From the NCBI GenBank assembly GCA_002297005.1, contig DBIX01000026.1, positions 1-32,944 of the forward strand: DNA of 32,944 nucleotides, given 5' to 3'. The stretch's first letter is position 1; every line of letters starts with the position of its first letter. Shown piece by piece: positions 1 through 7,891 of the stretch. The stretch is from Cyanobacteria bacterium UBA791. Lineage in GTDB: Bacteria; Cyanobacteriota; Vampirovibrionia; Gastranaerophilales; Gastranaerophilaceae. A program made the translations under genes and the position numbers. The notes below the pieces were generated by a model that ran no database searches, had not been told where the DNA came from, and saw only the letters and a list, made by a program, of their open reading frames with translations.

Positions 1-1169
1 TAATATTTTATTTTATAGGCATTTACGTAATGCAAGACGTATTCTTTTATCCAGTAAGATGTCACATGTTTACGTTTATGTTTTTTGCTATGTTTTTGTA
101 TATTTTGGAATATACAAGACACAAAAATAACTACAAGCCTTTGATTGCAATACCATTTTTAATGATACTTTGGAATAATATCCATGGCGGAATGGTTGCA
201 GGGCTTGGTTTGTTATTCATTTATGCCATTGGTGAAGTTTTAAATAAAAACAAAAACCACAAATATTATTTATATACTATATTAGCGACTTTGCCATTAT
301 TGTTGATAAATCCTTATGGATACAAATTTCTTCAATTCTTATGGATGGCAAACACTCTTGATAGAGCTGATATTGTTGAATGGTGGGGAATTTTCTCTCC
401 TTACCATTTGTATTCTTATCTTGCTTTCAAAACTTTTATGGTTGTTATTCTTGTTTTGGAACTTGTTAAGGTTATCAAAAACGGTTTTAGCTATAAAAAT
501 TTAGATAAGACAAAGTTCTTGATTATTCTTGCTACTACTGTACTTGCAATTCAACACTTGAAACTTATTAGATTTTTCGTAATTGTTGCTATCGCATTTG
601 CTTACGTAGATTTTTATGAATTGATTAAAAACTTTAAGTTTACAAAATGGAAAAACTTAATTGTATATTCATTTATATTTATGTTTAGTTTGTCATTATT
701 AAAATTGGCAGATTTTAGACCAAAAGTTAGTTACGTATTTCCTGTTTTAGAAACAGAATTTGTTCGTGCAAATAATTTACACGGTAAAATCCTTGTTAAT
801 CTTGGATTAGGCAGTTATGTTGCGTATAAACTTTATCCTGATAACCTGATATATATGGATGGTAGATACGAAGAAGTTTATTATGATGAAATGATTCCGC
901 TTTTGAAAAAATTTCATTTGGTTTTAGATGGTTGGGACGAGGTTCTTAAAAAGTACCCACCAGATGTAATGATTTTAGAAAATGAATATCCTATTATAGA
1001 TAAGTTACAAGAATTAAATAATTGGCACGTTGCATATAAGGGCAAAAACTTTACAGTTTTTGTCAACGACAAGTTAAAAAAAGAATCTTATGATTTGCCA
1101 ACAATGAATTACACTTATTACGAAAATTCGATATTTGATACAAAAATTGATTTTAGAAAGAAGAAATAA
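1..1169 (+). CDS. GT-C-like multi-pass membrane protein, 5'-truncated by the window edge
   Basis: The reading frame is open to base 3 upstream of the first ATG at 30 (codons for IFYFIGIYV precede it), so the true start lies outside the window. The visible part has about eight hydrophobic segments and ends in a soluble domain of about 130 residues. Features are an arginine-histidine segment (RCHMFTF), a WNNIHGG motif between membrane segments, and in the soluble tail GSYVAYKLYP followed by MDGRYEEVYYDEM. From memory this layout is that of uncharacterised bacterial membrane proteins related to GT-C (PMT/ArnT-like) glycosyltransferases; the catalytic acidic loop would be in the missing N-terminus. 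The patatin gene begins at the base after the stop, so the two are probably co-transcribed. The glycosyltransferase role is inference. Confidence 0.7.
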   Translation, partial: IFYFIGIYVMQDVFFYPVRCHMFTFMFFAMFLYILEYTRHKNNYKPLIAIPFLMILWNNIHGGMVAGLGLLFIYAIGEVLNKNKNHKYYLYTILATLPLLLINPYGYKFLQFLWMANTLDRADIVEWWGIFSPYHLYSYLAFKTFMVVILVLELVKVIKNGFSYKNLDKTKFLIILATTVLAIQHLKLIRFFVIVAIAFAYVDFYELIKNFKFTKWKNLIVYSFIFMFSLSLLKLADFRPKVSYVFPVLETEFVRANNLHGKILVNLGLGSYVAYKLYPDNLIYMDGRYEEVYYDEMIPLLKKFHLVLDGWDEVLKKYPPDVMILENEYPIIDKLQELNNWHVAYKGKNFTVFVNDKLKKESYDLPTMNYTYYENSIFDTKIDFRKKK

Positions 1170-2375
1170 ATGGATAAAACTCCTTTAAAATATACTGTTA
1201 TATTTGGTGGTGGTGCAATCCGAGGCGTTGCATATATAGGAGCTTTAAAAGCTTTAAACGAGTTTGATGTAGAAATTGGTACTTTGGCTGGTTCTTCAGT
1301 CGGTGCTGTATTCGCAGGTCTTTTGGCTGTCGGATATAAAAGTGATGAATTAAAAGAATTATTTTTAAATGTTAATTTTGACTTGTTTAGAGATATTCAT
1401 TTTGGCTTGGGTAAAGAATTTGCACTTTCAAAAGGCGGCGTATTTTTGGACTGGTTAAAAGAATTAATAGAAAAAAAATACTATGGTGAAAATTATAAAA
1501 AAGGTGCAAATGAACCTGTTACTTTTAAGGATTTAGAAAAAGAATTGGTTGTTATCACGACTGACTTGACTAATTTTAAATGCAAAGAATTTTCTAAAAA
1601 AGAAACACCTGATTTTGAAGTCGCAAAAGCTATTAGAATATCTTCAACTATGCCAGGGTTGATGCCACCTTATAAGTATGAAAATTCAGAACTTGTAGAT
1701 GGTGACTTGCAGAAGAGTTGGCCACTTTGGAAATTGTCGGATACTTTAAATACTGAAAACGATAGAATTTTAGAATTTAGATTAGAGGGTGATTATGCAG
1801 GAAAAGGCATGAATGCTATTAACTTTATAAATACTGTTTATAGCTGTGTCACTTCTGTTGCTACAAAATTTATCGTTGATTCTTACGGTATGAAGGATAA
1901 ATATGATTATATCATTTTGAATACTGGAGAGGTTGTAATTGTTGATTTTAACCAACCAAAAGAAAAAAGAGAACATTTAATTCAAATTGGATATAATCAA
2001 ACAAAAGATTATTTTGAACATGTTTTACCAAGGAAAAAACAAAACTTGTTTGACCAATATAGTATGATTTTAGAACATATTAAGGTTTTAGAAAAACTTT
2101 TGAAAAAACGCAAGATTTCTCAAATGAGAGAAGAAATTGGTATGCTTTATTTAGATTTGCATGAGGCAAATAAATTTATTGATGAAAATATTTTTGAAAA
2201 AATAAATGATTTTAAAGATGTATTTTTTAACCATTTGTCTGAACCAAATTTGTTTGGGATGTACTCAAAAGCAAATTTGACGGTGGTTGAAACAGCTTTG
2301 ACTATATTGAAAGATGAAATTCAATTAAAAATAGAAGATATAGAAAGCTTCATTTCTGATAAGCTGTTTGTTTAA
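1170..2375 (+). CDS. Patatin-like phospholipase
   Basis: The protein has 401 residues, and residues 1-180 form a patatin domain. The oxyanion-hole motif GGGAIRG is at 13-19, the nucleophile elbow GSSVG at 41-45 has catalytic Ser43, and the dyad motif DGD at 177-179 supplies Asp177. The family hydrolyses acyl esters of phospholipids or other lipids through a Ser-Asp dyad. The C-terminal 220 residues are helical and charged and have no motif I recognise. There is no signal peptide, so a cytoplasmic or membrane-surface role is likely. The ATG immediately follows the stop of the upstream membrane-protein gene with no spacer, which suggests translational coupling. The substrate is unknown. The next gene, infA, is 245 bases away behind its own promoter. 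Confidence 0.9.
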   Translation: MDKTPLKYTVIFGGGAIRGVAYIGALKALNEFDVEIGTLAGSSVGAVFAGLLAVGYKSDELKELFLNVNFDLFRDIHFGLGKEFALSKGGVFLDWLKELIEKKYYGENYKKGANEPVTFKDLEKELVVITTDLTNFKCKEFSKKETPDFEVAKAIRISSTMPGLMPPYKYENSELVDGDLQKSWPLWKLSDTLNTENDRILEFRLEGDYAGKGMNAINFINTVYSCVTSVATKFIVDSYGMKDKYDYIILNTGEVVIVDFNQPKEKREHLIQIGYNQTKDYFEHVLPRKKQNLFDQYSMILEHIKVLEKLLKKRKISQMREEIGMLYLDLHEANKFIDENIFEKINDFKDVFFNHLSEPNLFGMYSKANLTVVETALTILKDEIQLKIEDIESFISDKLFV

Positions 2376-2538
2376 TAAAATATACGCAAATTAAAAGATT
2401 TACATAAATTTACATATACCCTTAAAAAATAGAAATATTGTACATTTGGGATATGTTGTTTTTATTTTAACATTGGTTATTATAAAAAAACAATCGCTCA
2501 ATTTTGTTAAAAAATTGCATGAAAACCCTTATAAATAC

Positions 2539-2566
2539 TTGCATATAAAATTTTAGCAAATATTAT
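2539..2566 (+). promoter_or_regulatory. Putative sigma-70 promoter of the infA-rpsI operon
   Basis: A -35-like TTGCAT (2539-2544) and a -10-like TATTAT (2561-2566) are 16 bases apart, and TATAGAT overlaps the -10. Transcription would start near 2573, giving a leader of about 48 bases before infA. The 245-base gap after the patatin gene holds no other gene; it also contains an AT-rich inverted repeat near 2500-2517. Assigned by eye. Confidence 0.5.
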
Positions 2567-2592
2567 AGATATAGTCGAAGAATAAGAAAGGC

Positions 2593-2608
2593 TGAGGAGT
2601 ATTCCTCA
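2593..2608 (+). promoter_or_regulatory. Hairpin directly abutting the infA ribosome-binding site
   Basis: TGAGGA (2593-2598) and TCCTCA (2603-2608) form a perfect 6-bp stem around the loop GTAT. The 5' arm itself contains a Shine-Dalgarno-like GAGGAG, too far from the start to serve. A second one, AAGGG (2608-2612), sits eight bases before the GTG start and begins at the last base of the stem. The hairpin could modulate ribosome access; this is inference. Confidence 0.45.
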
Positions 2609-2620
2609 AGGGTAAAAATA

Positions 2621-2836
2621 GTGTCAAAAGACGTAATTGAATTAGAAGGAACAATTTTAGAATCTATGCCAAACGCAATGTTCCGTGTAAAACTTGAAAA
2701 TGATCACGAAATATTAGCACATATTTCAGGCAAGATTAGAAAAAATTTCATAAAAATTCTACCTGGAGATAAAGTAAAGGTTGAAATGACGCCATACGAC
2801 TTAACAAGAGGCAGAATTACATTTAGATTAAAATAA
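2621..2836 (+). CDS. infA: Translation initiation factor IF-1
   Basis: The product is 71 residues, the normal length of IF-1, and is a single OB-fold S1-like domain (SKDVIELEGTI at the start, HISGKIRKNFIKILPGDKVKVE in the middle, YDLTRGRITFR at the end). IF-1 binds the 30S A site and helps IF-2 and IF-3 during initiation. The start is GTG at 2621, placed by full-length match and by AAGGG eight bases upstream. It heads the ribosomal operon: rpmJ follows after 25 bases. In many bacteria secY, adk and map lie upstream; here the upstream neighbour is an unrelated patatin gene, so the operon is broken at this point. Confidence 0.97.
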   Translation: MSKDVIELEGTILESMPNAMFRVKLENDHEILAHISGKIRKNFIKILPGDKVKVEMTPYDLTRGRITFRLK

Positions 2837-2861
2837 CACATAAGTATAAAGGAAAAGAAAA

Positions 2862-2975
2862 ATGAAAGTAAGAAGTTCAGTAAAGAAAATTTGTGACAAA
2901 TGCAAATGCATTAAAAGAAAAGGTAGAATCGCAATTATTTGTGAAAACCCAAAACATAAACAAAGACAAGGTTAA
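2862..2975 (+). CDS. rpmJ: 50S ribosomal protein L36 (bL36)
   Basis: A 37-residue open frame starting MKVRSSVKKICDKC and ending KHKQRQG. It keeps the zinc-ribbon ligands of the classic L36 form, Cys11, Cys14, Cys27 and His32, so it is the zinc-binding rather than the zinc-free paralogue. Length and position behind infA are exactly as expected. The ribosome-binding site AAAGGAAAAG is a few bases upstream of the ATG. The stop codon at 2973-2975 lies inside the closing stem of the structured insert that follows, so a translating ribosome would disrupt that stem. Confidence 0.97.
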   Translation: MKVRSSVKKICDKCKCIKRKGRIAIICENPKHKQRQG

Positions 2976-3134
2976 TCTTCGCTAGGGTGATGTGAGCGTA
3001 GCGAACAAACCCGTAACAGCGTGACGCTCAGATTGAGCGGTAAGAACTTTTTTAAAAGTTCTGTTGCGAAATGAATGAGCGAACAGGGCGAATGATTAAC
3101 ATTCGATTTGAGACAAACTCAAAACGAAGATAAC
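2971..3134 (+). promoter_or_regulatory. Candidate structured RNA or inserted hairpin element between rpmJ and rpsM
   Basis: The 220 bases between rpmJ and rpsM hold no gene but are full of inverted repeats and are richer in G+C than the flanks. A closing stem pairs 2971-2981 with 3125-3134 (10 bp, one bulged A). Inside, ACGCTCA (3024-3030) can pair either with TGAGCGT upstream (2993-2999, 7 bp) or with TGAGCG downstream (3034-3039, 6 bp). Further hairpins are AGAACTTTT/AAAAGTTCT (3043-3062), CGAATG/CATTCG (3089-3105) and TTTGAG/CTCAAA (3107-3123); a smaller GAGC/GCTC follows at 3139-3150. The position corresponds to that of the E. coli alpha-operon leader bound by S4, but the sequence does not obviously match it. 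An inserted repeat is the main alternative. Confidence 0.55.
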
Positions 3135-3195
3135 TAGAGAGCATCAGCTCCAAATCAAACCAAAAGTAAAAGACATTAATATAAAGGAAAAAATT

Positions 3196-3567
3196 ATGGC
3201 AAGATTAGCAGGGGTAGATTTACCTCGTAACAAAAGAATGATTATCGCTTTAACATACATTTATGGTATCGGACCAAAAAGAAGCGAAAATATTTTAAAA
3301 GCAACAGGTATCTCACCTGATTTAAGAACAGATGACTTAACAGATGACGATATTAAAAAATTAAGAAACGAATTAGCAAATTATGAAATTGAAGGGGATT
3401 TAAGAAGATCTGTTTCAATGCATATCAAAAGACTTCAAGAAATTGGTTCTTACAGAGGTATGAGACACAAAAGAAACTTACCTTGCAGAGGTCAAAGAAC
3501 AAAAACAAATGCTAGAACTCGTAGAGGTAAAAAAGGTTTAGCAATCACTAAAAAGAAAACAGTATAA
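3196..3567 (+). CDS. rpsM: 30S ribosomal protein S13 (uS13)
   Basis: The product is 123 residues, normal for bacterial S13. It begins MARLAGVDLPRNKR and contains the helix-two-turn-helix segment YGIGPKRSENIL (about 24-35) and the conserved basic tail RGMRHKRNLPCRGQRTKTNART. S13 sits in the 30S head and contacts the 50S subunit through bridges B1a/b and the P-site tRNA through its tail. The start has AAAGGAAAAAATT before the ATG. It is the first gene after the structured insert and therefore the gene whose translation that insert would most directly affect. rpsK follows after 63 bases. Confidence 0.98.
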   Translation: MARLAGVDLPRNKRMIIALTYIYGIGPKRSENILKATGISPDLRTDDLTDDDIKKLRNELANYEIEGDLRRSVSMHIKRLQEIGSYRGMRHKRNLPCRGQRTKTNARTRRGKKGLAITKKKTV

Positions 3568-3630
3568 TTGAATTTTTTTTAGGTAGTAAAAGTACAAAGT
3601 AAGAAATAATTAGTAAAAAGGAATAAAAAA

Positions 3631-4017
3631 ATGGCAAGACCAAAATCAACAAAGAAAAAAGAAAAAAAGAACGTATTGCAAGGTGTTGTTCATATTCAAT
3701 CAACATTCAATAACACAATCGTTACTTCAACAGATACACAAGGTAATGCAATTGCATGGGCAACAGCTGGTGTAACAGGCTTCAAAGGTGCAAGAAAAGG
3801 TACTCCATTTGCAGCTCAATCAGCAGCAGAATTAGTTGCTAAAAAATCAATTGACCAAGGTATGAAAAAAGTAGAAGTTTACATCAAAGGACCTGGTTCT
3901 GGACGTGAAACAGCTATTAGAGCAATTCAAGCTGCAGGTTTGGAAATTACATTAATCAAAGACGTAACTCCAATTCCTCACAACGGATGCAGACCTCCTA
4001 AAAAACGTAGAGTATAG
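3631..4017 (+). CDS. rpsK: 30S ribosomal protein S11 (uS11)
   Basis: The product is 128 residues. Recognisable S11 blocks are VVHIQSTFNNTIVTSTDTQG (about 19-38), AWATAGVTGFKGARKGTPFAAQ and the C-terminal DVTPIPHNGCRPPKKRRV. S11 lies on the 30S platform and helps form the Shine-Dalgarno cleft. The lysine-rich N-terminus (ARPKSTKKKEKKN) is typical. AAAAGGAA precedes the ATG at a normal distance. Gene order rpsM-rpsK-rpsD-rpoA is that of the classical alpha operon. Confidence 0.98.
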   Translation: MARPKSTKKKEKKNVLQGVVHIQSTFNNTIVTSTDTQGNAIAWATAGVTGFKGARKGTPFAAQSAAELVAKKSIDQGMKKVEVYIKGPGSGRETAIRAIQAAGLEITLIKDVTPIPHNGCRPPKKRRV

Positions 4018-4068
4018 TTCATATACTTAGGTAGTTAGTTAAAAAGAAAGAAATAAAGGGAAAATAAA

Positions 4069-4674
4069 ATGGCAAGATACACAGGACCAACAAATAAATT
4101 ATTCCGTAACTATGGTGTTACAGAATTATCAAACAGAAAGTTAACATCTTCTATGAGACAAACTGAGTCTGGTCAACACGGTGCAATGAGAAAGAAACTT
4201 TCTGAATATGCTTTACACTTAAATGAAAAACAAAAAATCAGATTAACATATTTATTATCTGAAAAACAATTTGCTAAATATTATAATGAAGCAGCAAGAA
4301 GAAAAGGTGTAACTGGTACTTTATTGTTACAATTATTAGAATCAAGACTTGACAACGTATTATTCAAAGCAGGTTTTGGTATTACTAGAAAACAATCAAG
4401 ACAAATCGTAAACCACGGTCACATCTTAGTAAATGATAAAAAAGTAGACGTTCCATCATACTTATTAAAAGCAGGTGACGTAATTACAGTTAGATCAAAA
4501 TCAGTTGATTTCGTTAAAAAACAAGTTATCGAAATGATTGATATGCCTTGTGCTCCAGCATGGTTAACAATTGACAAAGACGCACTAAAAATTACATTTG
4601 ACAGAATTCCTGAAAGAAACGAATTAGACTCAGAATTCAAAGAACAACTTGTAATTGAGTACTATTCAAAATAG
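4069..4674 (+). CDS. rpsD: 30S ribosomal protein S4 (uS4)
   Basis: The product is 201 residues. It opens MARYTGPTNKLFRNYG and has the S4 RNA-binding domain at about 92-155 (SRLDNVLFKAGFG, RQSRQIVNHGHILVNDKKVDVPSYLL-like). It lacks the N-terminal zinc-binding cysteines of some S4 proteins, so it is the zinc-free form. S4 nucleates 30S assembly on 16S rRNA and in several bacteria represses its own operon. That makes the structured insert upstream of rpsM a natural candidate target, though this is untested. Its position between rpsK and rpoA is the Gram-positive/proteobacterial arrangement; in many oxygenic cyanobacteria rpsD lies elsewhere (from memory). Confidence 0.98.
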   Translation: MARYTGPTNKLFRNYGVTELSNRKLTSSMRQTESGQHGAMRKKLSEYALHLNEKQKIRLTYLLSEKQFAKYYNEAARRKGVTGTLLLQLLESRLDNVLFKAGFGITRKQSRQIVNHGHILVNDKKVDVPSYLLKAGDVITVRSKSVDFVKKQVIEMIDMPCAPAWLTIDKDALKITFDRIPERNELDSEFKEQLVIEYYSK

Positions 4675-4736
4675 TAAGTAGTACGTAGCCGAAAATAGCA
4701 AAAGGTTAAGTAAATCAACTAGGAGAAAAAGGTATT

Positions 4737-5720
4737 ATGGAATTAAAAATAAAAGCAGTAAATACAACAACAAGCTCTGATGGTTCGCAATACGGTAAAT
4801 TCGTAATTGAACCATTAGAAAAAGGCTTTGGTACAACAATCGGTAACTCATTAAGAAGAGTATTGTTATCAAGCTTAGAAGGTACAGCTGTTACATCAGC
4901 AAGAATTGAAGGTATCACACACGAATACACTTCAATCCCTGGTATTTTAGAAGACGTAATTGATGTAATGTTGAACTTAAAAGGTTTGGTAGTAAAAACT
5001 GATTCAAAAGAAGCTCAACACTTAAGAATTGATATTGACCATGCTGGTCCAGTTCTTGCAAGTGATATTCAATTACCAGCAGGCGTAAAAGTTGTTAACC
5101 CAGACTGGTTAATTTGTACTATCGCTGATGGTGGTAGCTTCCACGCAGATATTATTGTTGAAACAGGTAAAGGTTATGTAGCAAATGATGTACCTCGTGA
5201 TTCAAAAGACGGTGCAGCAATTGATATGTTACCAATCGATGCAACATTCATGCCAATCAAAAGAGTTAGCTACAATGTAGAACCAACTCGTGTAGGCGAT
5301 GTTGTTGACTACGATAAATTAATTTTAGAAATTTGGTCAAATGGTTCAGTTGATGTAACAACAGCTTTATCACAAGCTTCTCAATTATTAATTGACCACT
5401 TCTTACAAATTTCTGCAATTTCAGGTCAACCTGCAACAGTTTCAATTCCTCACCCAGTACAAGAAGAGGAAGAAGTTGCTCCTGCAGAAGAAACTCCTTC
5501 AATCACAATTGAAGAACTTGAATTATCAGTTAGAGCTTATAATTGCTTAAAAAGAGCCAGCATCAACTCAATGGCTGAATTATTGAAAAAATCAGAACAT
5601 GATTTATTAAACATTAAAAACTTCGGTAAAAAATCATCTGATGAAGTTGTTGAAAGATTAAGACACTTCGGTTTAGACTTAGCTCCAAGCCCAGAATTAC
5701 CAGAAGAAGAATTAAACTAA
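4737..5720 (+). CDS. rpoA: DNA-directed RNA polymerase subunit alpha
   Basis: The product is 327 residues, a normal length. The N-terminal assembly domain occupies about 1-230, with the dimerisation signature TIGNSLRRVLLSSLEG and EGITHEYTSIPGILEDVIDVMLNLK. An acidic linker (EEEEVAPAEE) leads to the C-terminal domain from about 255, with the helix-hairpin-helix segment NIKNFGKKSSDEVVERL that contacts UP-element DNA and activators. The ATG is preceded by TAGGAGAAAAAGG. The 62-base gap after rpsD shows no terminator, so the gene is part of the operon. The C-terminus ends in an acidic tail (PEEELN). Confidence 0.98.
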   Translation: MELKIKAVNTTTSSDGSQYGKFVIEPLEKGFGTTIGNSLRRVLLSSLEGTAVTSARIEGITHEYTSIPGILEDVIDVMLNLKGLVVKTDSKEAQHLRIDIDHAGPVLASDIQLPAGVKVVNPDWLICTIADGGSFHADIIVETGKGYVANDVPRDSKDGAAIDMLPIDATFMPIKRVSYNVEPTRVGDVVDYDKLILEIWSNGSVDVTTALSQASQLLIDHFLQISAISGQPATVSIPHPVQEEEEVAPAEETPSITIEELELSVRAYNCLKRASINSMAELLKKSEHDLLNIKNFGKKSSDEVVERLRHFGLDLAPSPELPEEELN

Positions 5721-5751
5721 AAACGAATAATTAATAGAAAAGGATAAAAAA

Positions 5752-6180
5752 ATGCGACACTTAACAAAAAAACATACTTTATCAAAAGCAAAAGACCAAA
5801 GAGACGCACTTTTAAGAGCTTTAGCTACAGAATTATTCACTCATGGTGAAATTAAAACAACAATGCCAAGAGCAAAAGCATTAAGAGCTTACGCAGAAGG
5901 TATTATTACAATGGCTAAAGAAGACAGCGTTCACTCTAGACGTCAAGCTGCTAAATTTATCTATGATAAAGAAATCGGTAAATTCATCGATACAAAAACT
6001 GGTGAATTATTTGATGCACCAGACAAAGATAAAAAATTAGTATCACAAACTGTTTTAAGAAGATTATTCTACATTATCGGTAAAAAATATTCTTCAAGAC
6101 AAGGTGGATATACAAGAATCTACAGATTACCACCTAGACGTGGTGATGCTACTGAAATGGCTTTAATTCAACTTGTATAA
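5752..6180 (+). CDS. rplQ: 50S ribosomal protein L17 (bL17)
   Basis: The product is 142 residues, beginning MRHLTKKHTLSKAKDQRDALLRALATELFTHG, which is the diagnostic L17 N-terminus, and ending GYTRIYRLPPRRGDATEMALIQLV. It is longer than the short cyanobacterial and proteobacterial L17 (about 116-128) because of an insert at about 75-95 (KFIDTKTGELFDAPDKDKK). L17 sits near the peptide exit tunnel. The stop TAA shares its final A with the ATG of truA (TAATG), which indicates translational coupling. Confidence 0.98.
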   Translation: MRHLTKKHTLSKAKDQRDALLRALATELFTHGEIKTTMPRAKALRAYAEGIITMAKEDSVHSRRQAAKFIYDKEIGKFIDTKTGELFDAPDKDKKLVSQTVLRRLFYIIGKKYSSRQGGYTRIYRLPPRRGDATEMALIQLV

Positions 6181-6953
6181 TGACTAGATACAAGCTTGAA
6201 ATAGCCTATGTCGGCAAAAATTATGCTGGCAGTCAGATACAGTTAGCCAAGAATGGTACTGTAGAAACAAAGCCAACAATTCAAGGTGAACTTGAAAAGG
6301 CAATAAGCACATTGATAGGAGTCAAAGACTCCAAACAAATAAGAACGATAAAAACACTCTTCTCTGGAAGAACAGATGCTGGAGTAAATGCAAAAGCACA
6401 AGTTGTTCATTTTGATTCTGATAAAGAATTTGTTGCTTCAAAATTTATTAGGTCGGTTAACAAACTTTTGCCAAGTGATATTTCAGTAGCTAGTTTAGAA
6501 AAAGTTGATGATTTGTTTCACGCTCAGATGTCTGCAAAACAAAGACATTATGAATATAAATTCATAAATCGAAAGATTAAAAATGCCTTTGATGGAGATT
6601 TGATGAGAATAGAATACAACATCAATATTGAGAGAATGGCTCAAGCTCTAAGTTACTTAGAGGGCGAACATGATTTCAAGGCTTTTAAAAATTCTGGAGT
6701 AGATAACCCAAACACAGTTTGCAAATTAACCCGTGCAACTTGTACAAGGGAAGATGATTTCATAATTATTGAATTATCAGGAAACAGATTTCTTTATAAT
6801 ATGGTAAGAAATATCGTAGGGACTCTGCTGATGATAGAAAAGGATAACTTAAGTCCTGAAGTTATGAAAGAAATCTTGAGTTCAAAAGACCGCAACAAAG
6901 CGGGCAAAAAAATCAGTCCGTATGGACTAACCTTAGTAAAAGTAGAATACTAA
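6180..6953 (+). CDS. truA: tRNA pseudouridine synthase A
   Basis: The product is 257 residues, typical of TruA, which makes pseudouridine at positions 38-40 of tRNA anticodon stem-loops. The catalytic aspartate lies in SGRTDAGVNAKAQVVHF (about 62-78). The second domain has RHYEYKF, HDFKAFKNSG, and FLYNMVRNIVGTLLMI near the C-terminus. In the usual motif GRTDAGVHA the histidine is an asparagine here, while the catalytic Asp is intact. The gene overlaps the last base of rplQ. Sitting between rplQ and rplM is the arrangement I associate with cyanobacteria and some Firmicutes. Confidence 0.96.
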   Translation: MTRYKLEIAYVGKNYAGSQIQLAKNGTVETKPTIQGELEKAISTLIGVKDSKQIRTIKTLFSGRTDAGVNAKAQVVHFDSDKEFVASKFIRSVNKLLPSDISVASLEKVDDLFHAQMSAKQRHYEYKFINRKIKNAFDGDLMRIEYNINIERMAQALSYLEGEHDFKAFKNSGVDNPNTVCKLTRATCTREDDFIIIELSGNRFLYNMVRNIVGTLLMIEKDNLSPEVMKEILSSKDRNKAGKKISPYGLTLVKVEY

Positions 6954-6976
6954 AATAATATAAATGGAGAAAACGC

Positions 6977-7414
6977 ATGAAAACATATTCAGCAAAACCT
7001 CTAGAAGTAGAAAGAAAATGGTATGTAATCGACGCTACTGACGAAGTATTAGGTCGTTTAGCAGTTAGAGTTGCAAACATTTTAAGAGGTAAAAACAAAC
7101 CACAATACACACCAAACGTTGACACAGGTGATTTCGTAATCGTTATCAACTCTGACAAAGTTCGTGTAACTGGTAATAAAGAAACAGACAAAATTTACTA
7201 CCACCACACTAAATATCCAGGTGGATTAAAATCTGCAAGTTTCAAAGAATTAATGGAAAAAGATTCTAGATTAGTTATTGAAAAAGCAGTTAAAGGTATG
7301 TTACAACACAATACTTTAGGTGATACTCAATTTACAAAATTGAAAGTATACAAAGGAAGCGAACATCCACATGCAGCACAAAAACCTATCGTATTAGAAA
7401 AGGAGGCTAAATAA
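6977..7414 (+). CDS. rplM: 50S ribosomal protein L13 (uL13)
   Basis: The product is 145 residues. It has the L13 blocks WYVIDATDEVLGRLAVRVANILRGK (about 15-39), DTGDFVIVINSDKVRVTGNK and YHHTKYPGGLK, then AVKGMLQHNTLG. L13 is an early assembly protein of the 50S subunit. The ATG has GGAGAAAACGC upstream. The stop overlaps the rpsI start (TAATG), with GGAGG ahead of it inside the rplM 3' end, so the two are coupled in near 1:1 expression, as in most bacteria. Confidence 0.98.
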   Translation: MKTYSAKPLEVERKWYVIDATDEVLGRLAVRVANILRGKNKPQYTPNVDTGDFVIVINSDKVRVTGNKETDKIYYHHTKYPGGLKSASFKELMEKDSRLVIEKAVKGMLQHNTLGDTQFTKLKVYKGSEHPHAAQKPIVLEKEAK

Positions 7415-7806
7415 TGGCAGATGCAGTAATGGCAACAGGTCGTAGAAAAACCTCTATCGCAGTTGTTAAATTAGTAAAAGGTAAAGGTAGAATTTTCGTT
7501 AACGGAAAAACTTTACGTGATTATATCGGTAACAGACCAGCTGTTGAAATGATGTTATACAGACCATTAGTTTTAACAGAAAATCAAGAAAAATATGATG
7601 TAAGAGTTAAAACTGTTGGTGGTGGCGTAGTTTCACAATGTGGTGCTATCAGACACGGTATTTCAAGAGCTTTAGTTAAAGTTAATGAAGAATACAAAAA
7701 CGTATTAAGATCTGAAGGTTTATTAACTCGTGACCCACGTGTTAAAGAACGTAAGAAATACGGACGTAAGAGAGCAAGAAAAAGATTCCAATTCTCAAAA
7801 CGTTAA
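7414..7806 (+). CDS. rpsI: 30S ribosomal protein S9 (uS9)
   Basis: The product is 130 residues. It has ATGRRKTSIAVVKL near the N-terminus, VKTVGGGVVSQCGAIRHGISRAL in the centre and the basic tail RVKERKKYGRKRARKRFQFSKR, whose terminal Lys-Arg reaches the P-site tRNA anticodon. It is the last gene of the operon; a strong intrinsic terminator begins nine bases after the stop. Its Shine-Dalgarno GGAGG lies in the end of rplM. Confidence 0.98.
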   Translation: MADAVMATGRRKTSIAVVKLVKGKGRIFVNGKTLRDYIGNRPAVEMMLYRPLVLTENQEKYDVRVKTVGGGVVSQCGAIRHGISRALVKVNEEYKNVLRSEGLLTRDPRVKERKKYGRKRARKRFQFSKR

Positions 7807-7815
7807 TCAAATTAC

Positions 7816-7847
7816 AAAAAAGCGGATTTTTTCAAATCCGCTTTTTT
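7816..7847 (+). terminator. Intrinsic terminator of the ribosomal operon
   Basis: A perfect 14-bp stem (7816-7829 with 7834-7847) around TTTC has the GC core GCGG/CCGC and flanking A and T runs. Because both sides are A/T runs it could also end transcription arriving from the reverse-strand gene at 7892-8251. Confidence 0.95.
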
Positions 7848-7891
7848 ATTGTTTAGTTATTGGTTTTTGTTGAGTTTGGTTAAGTTTATTT

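Noticed and set aside
6318..6332. GGAGTC/GACTCC hairpin inside truA
   Set aside because: Six base pairs with a 3-base loop and no T run in a coding region is within chance expectation.
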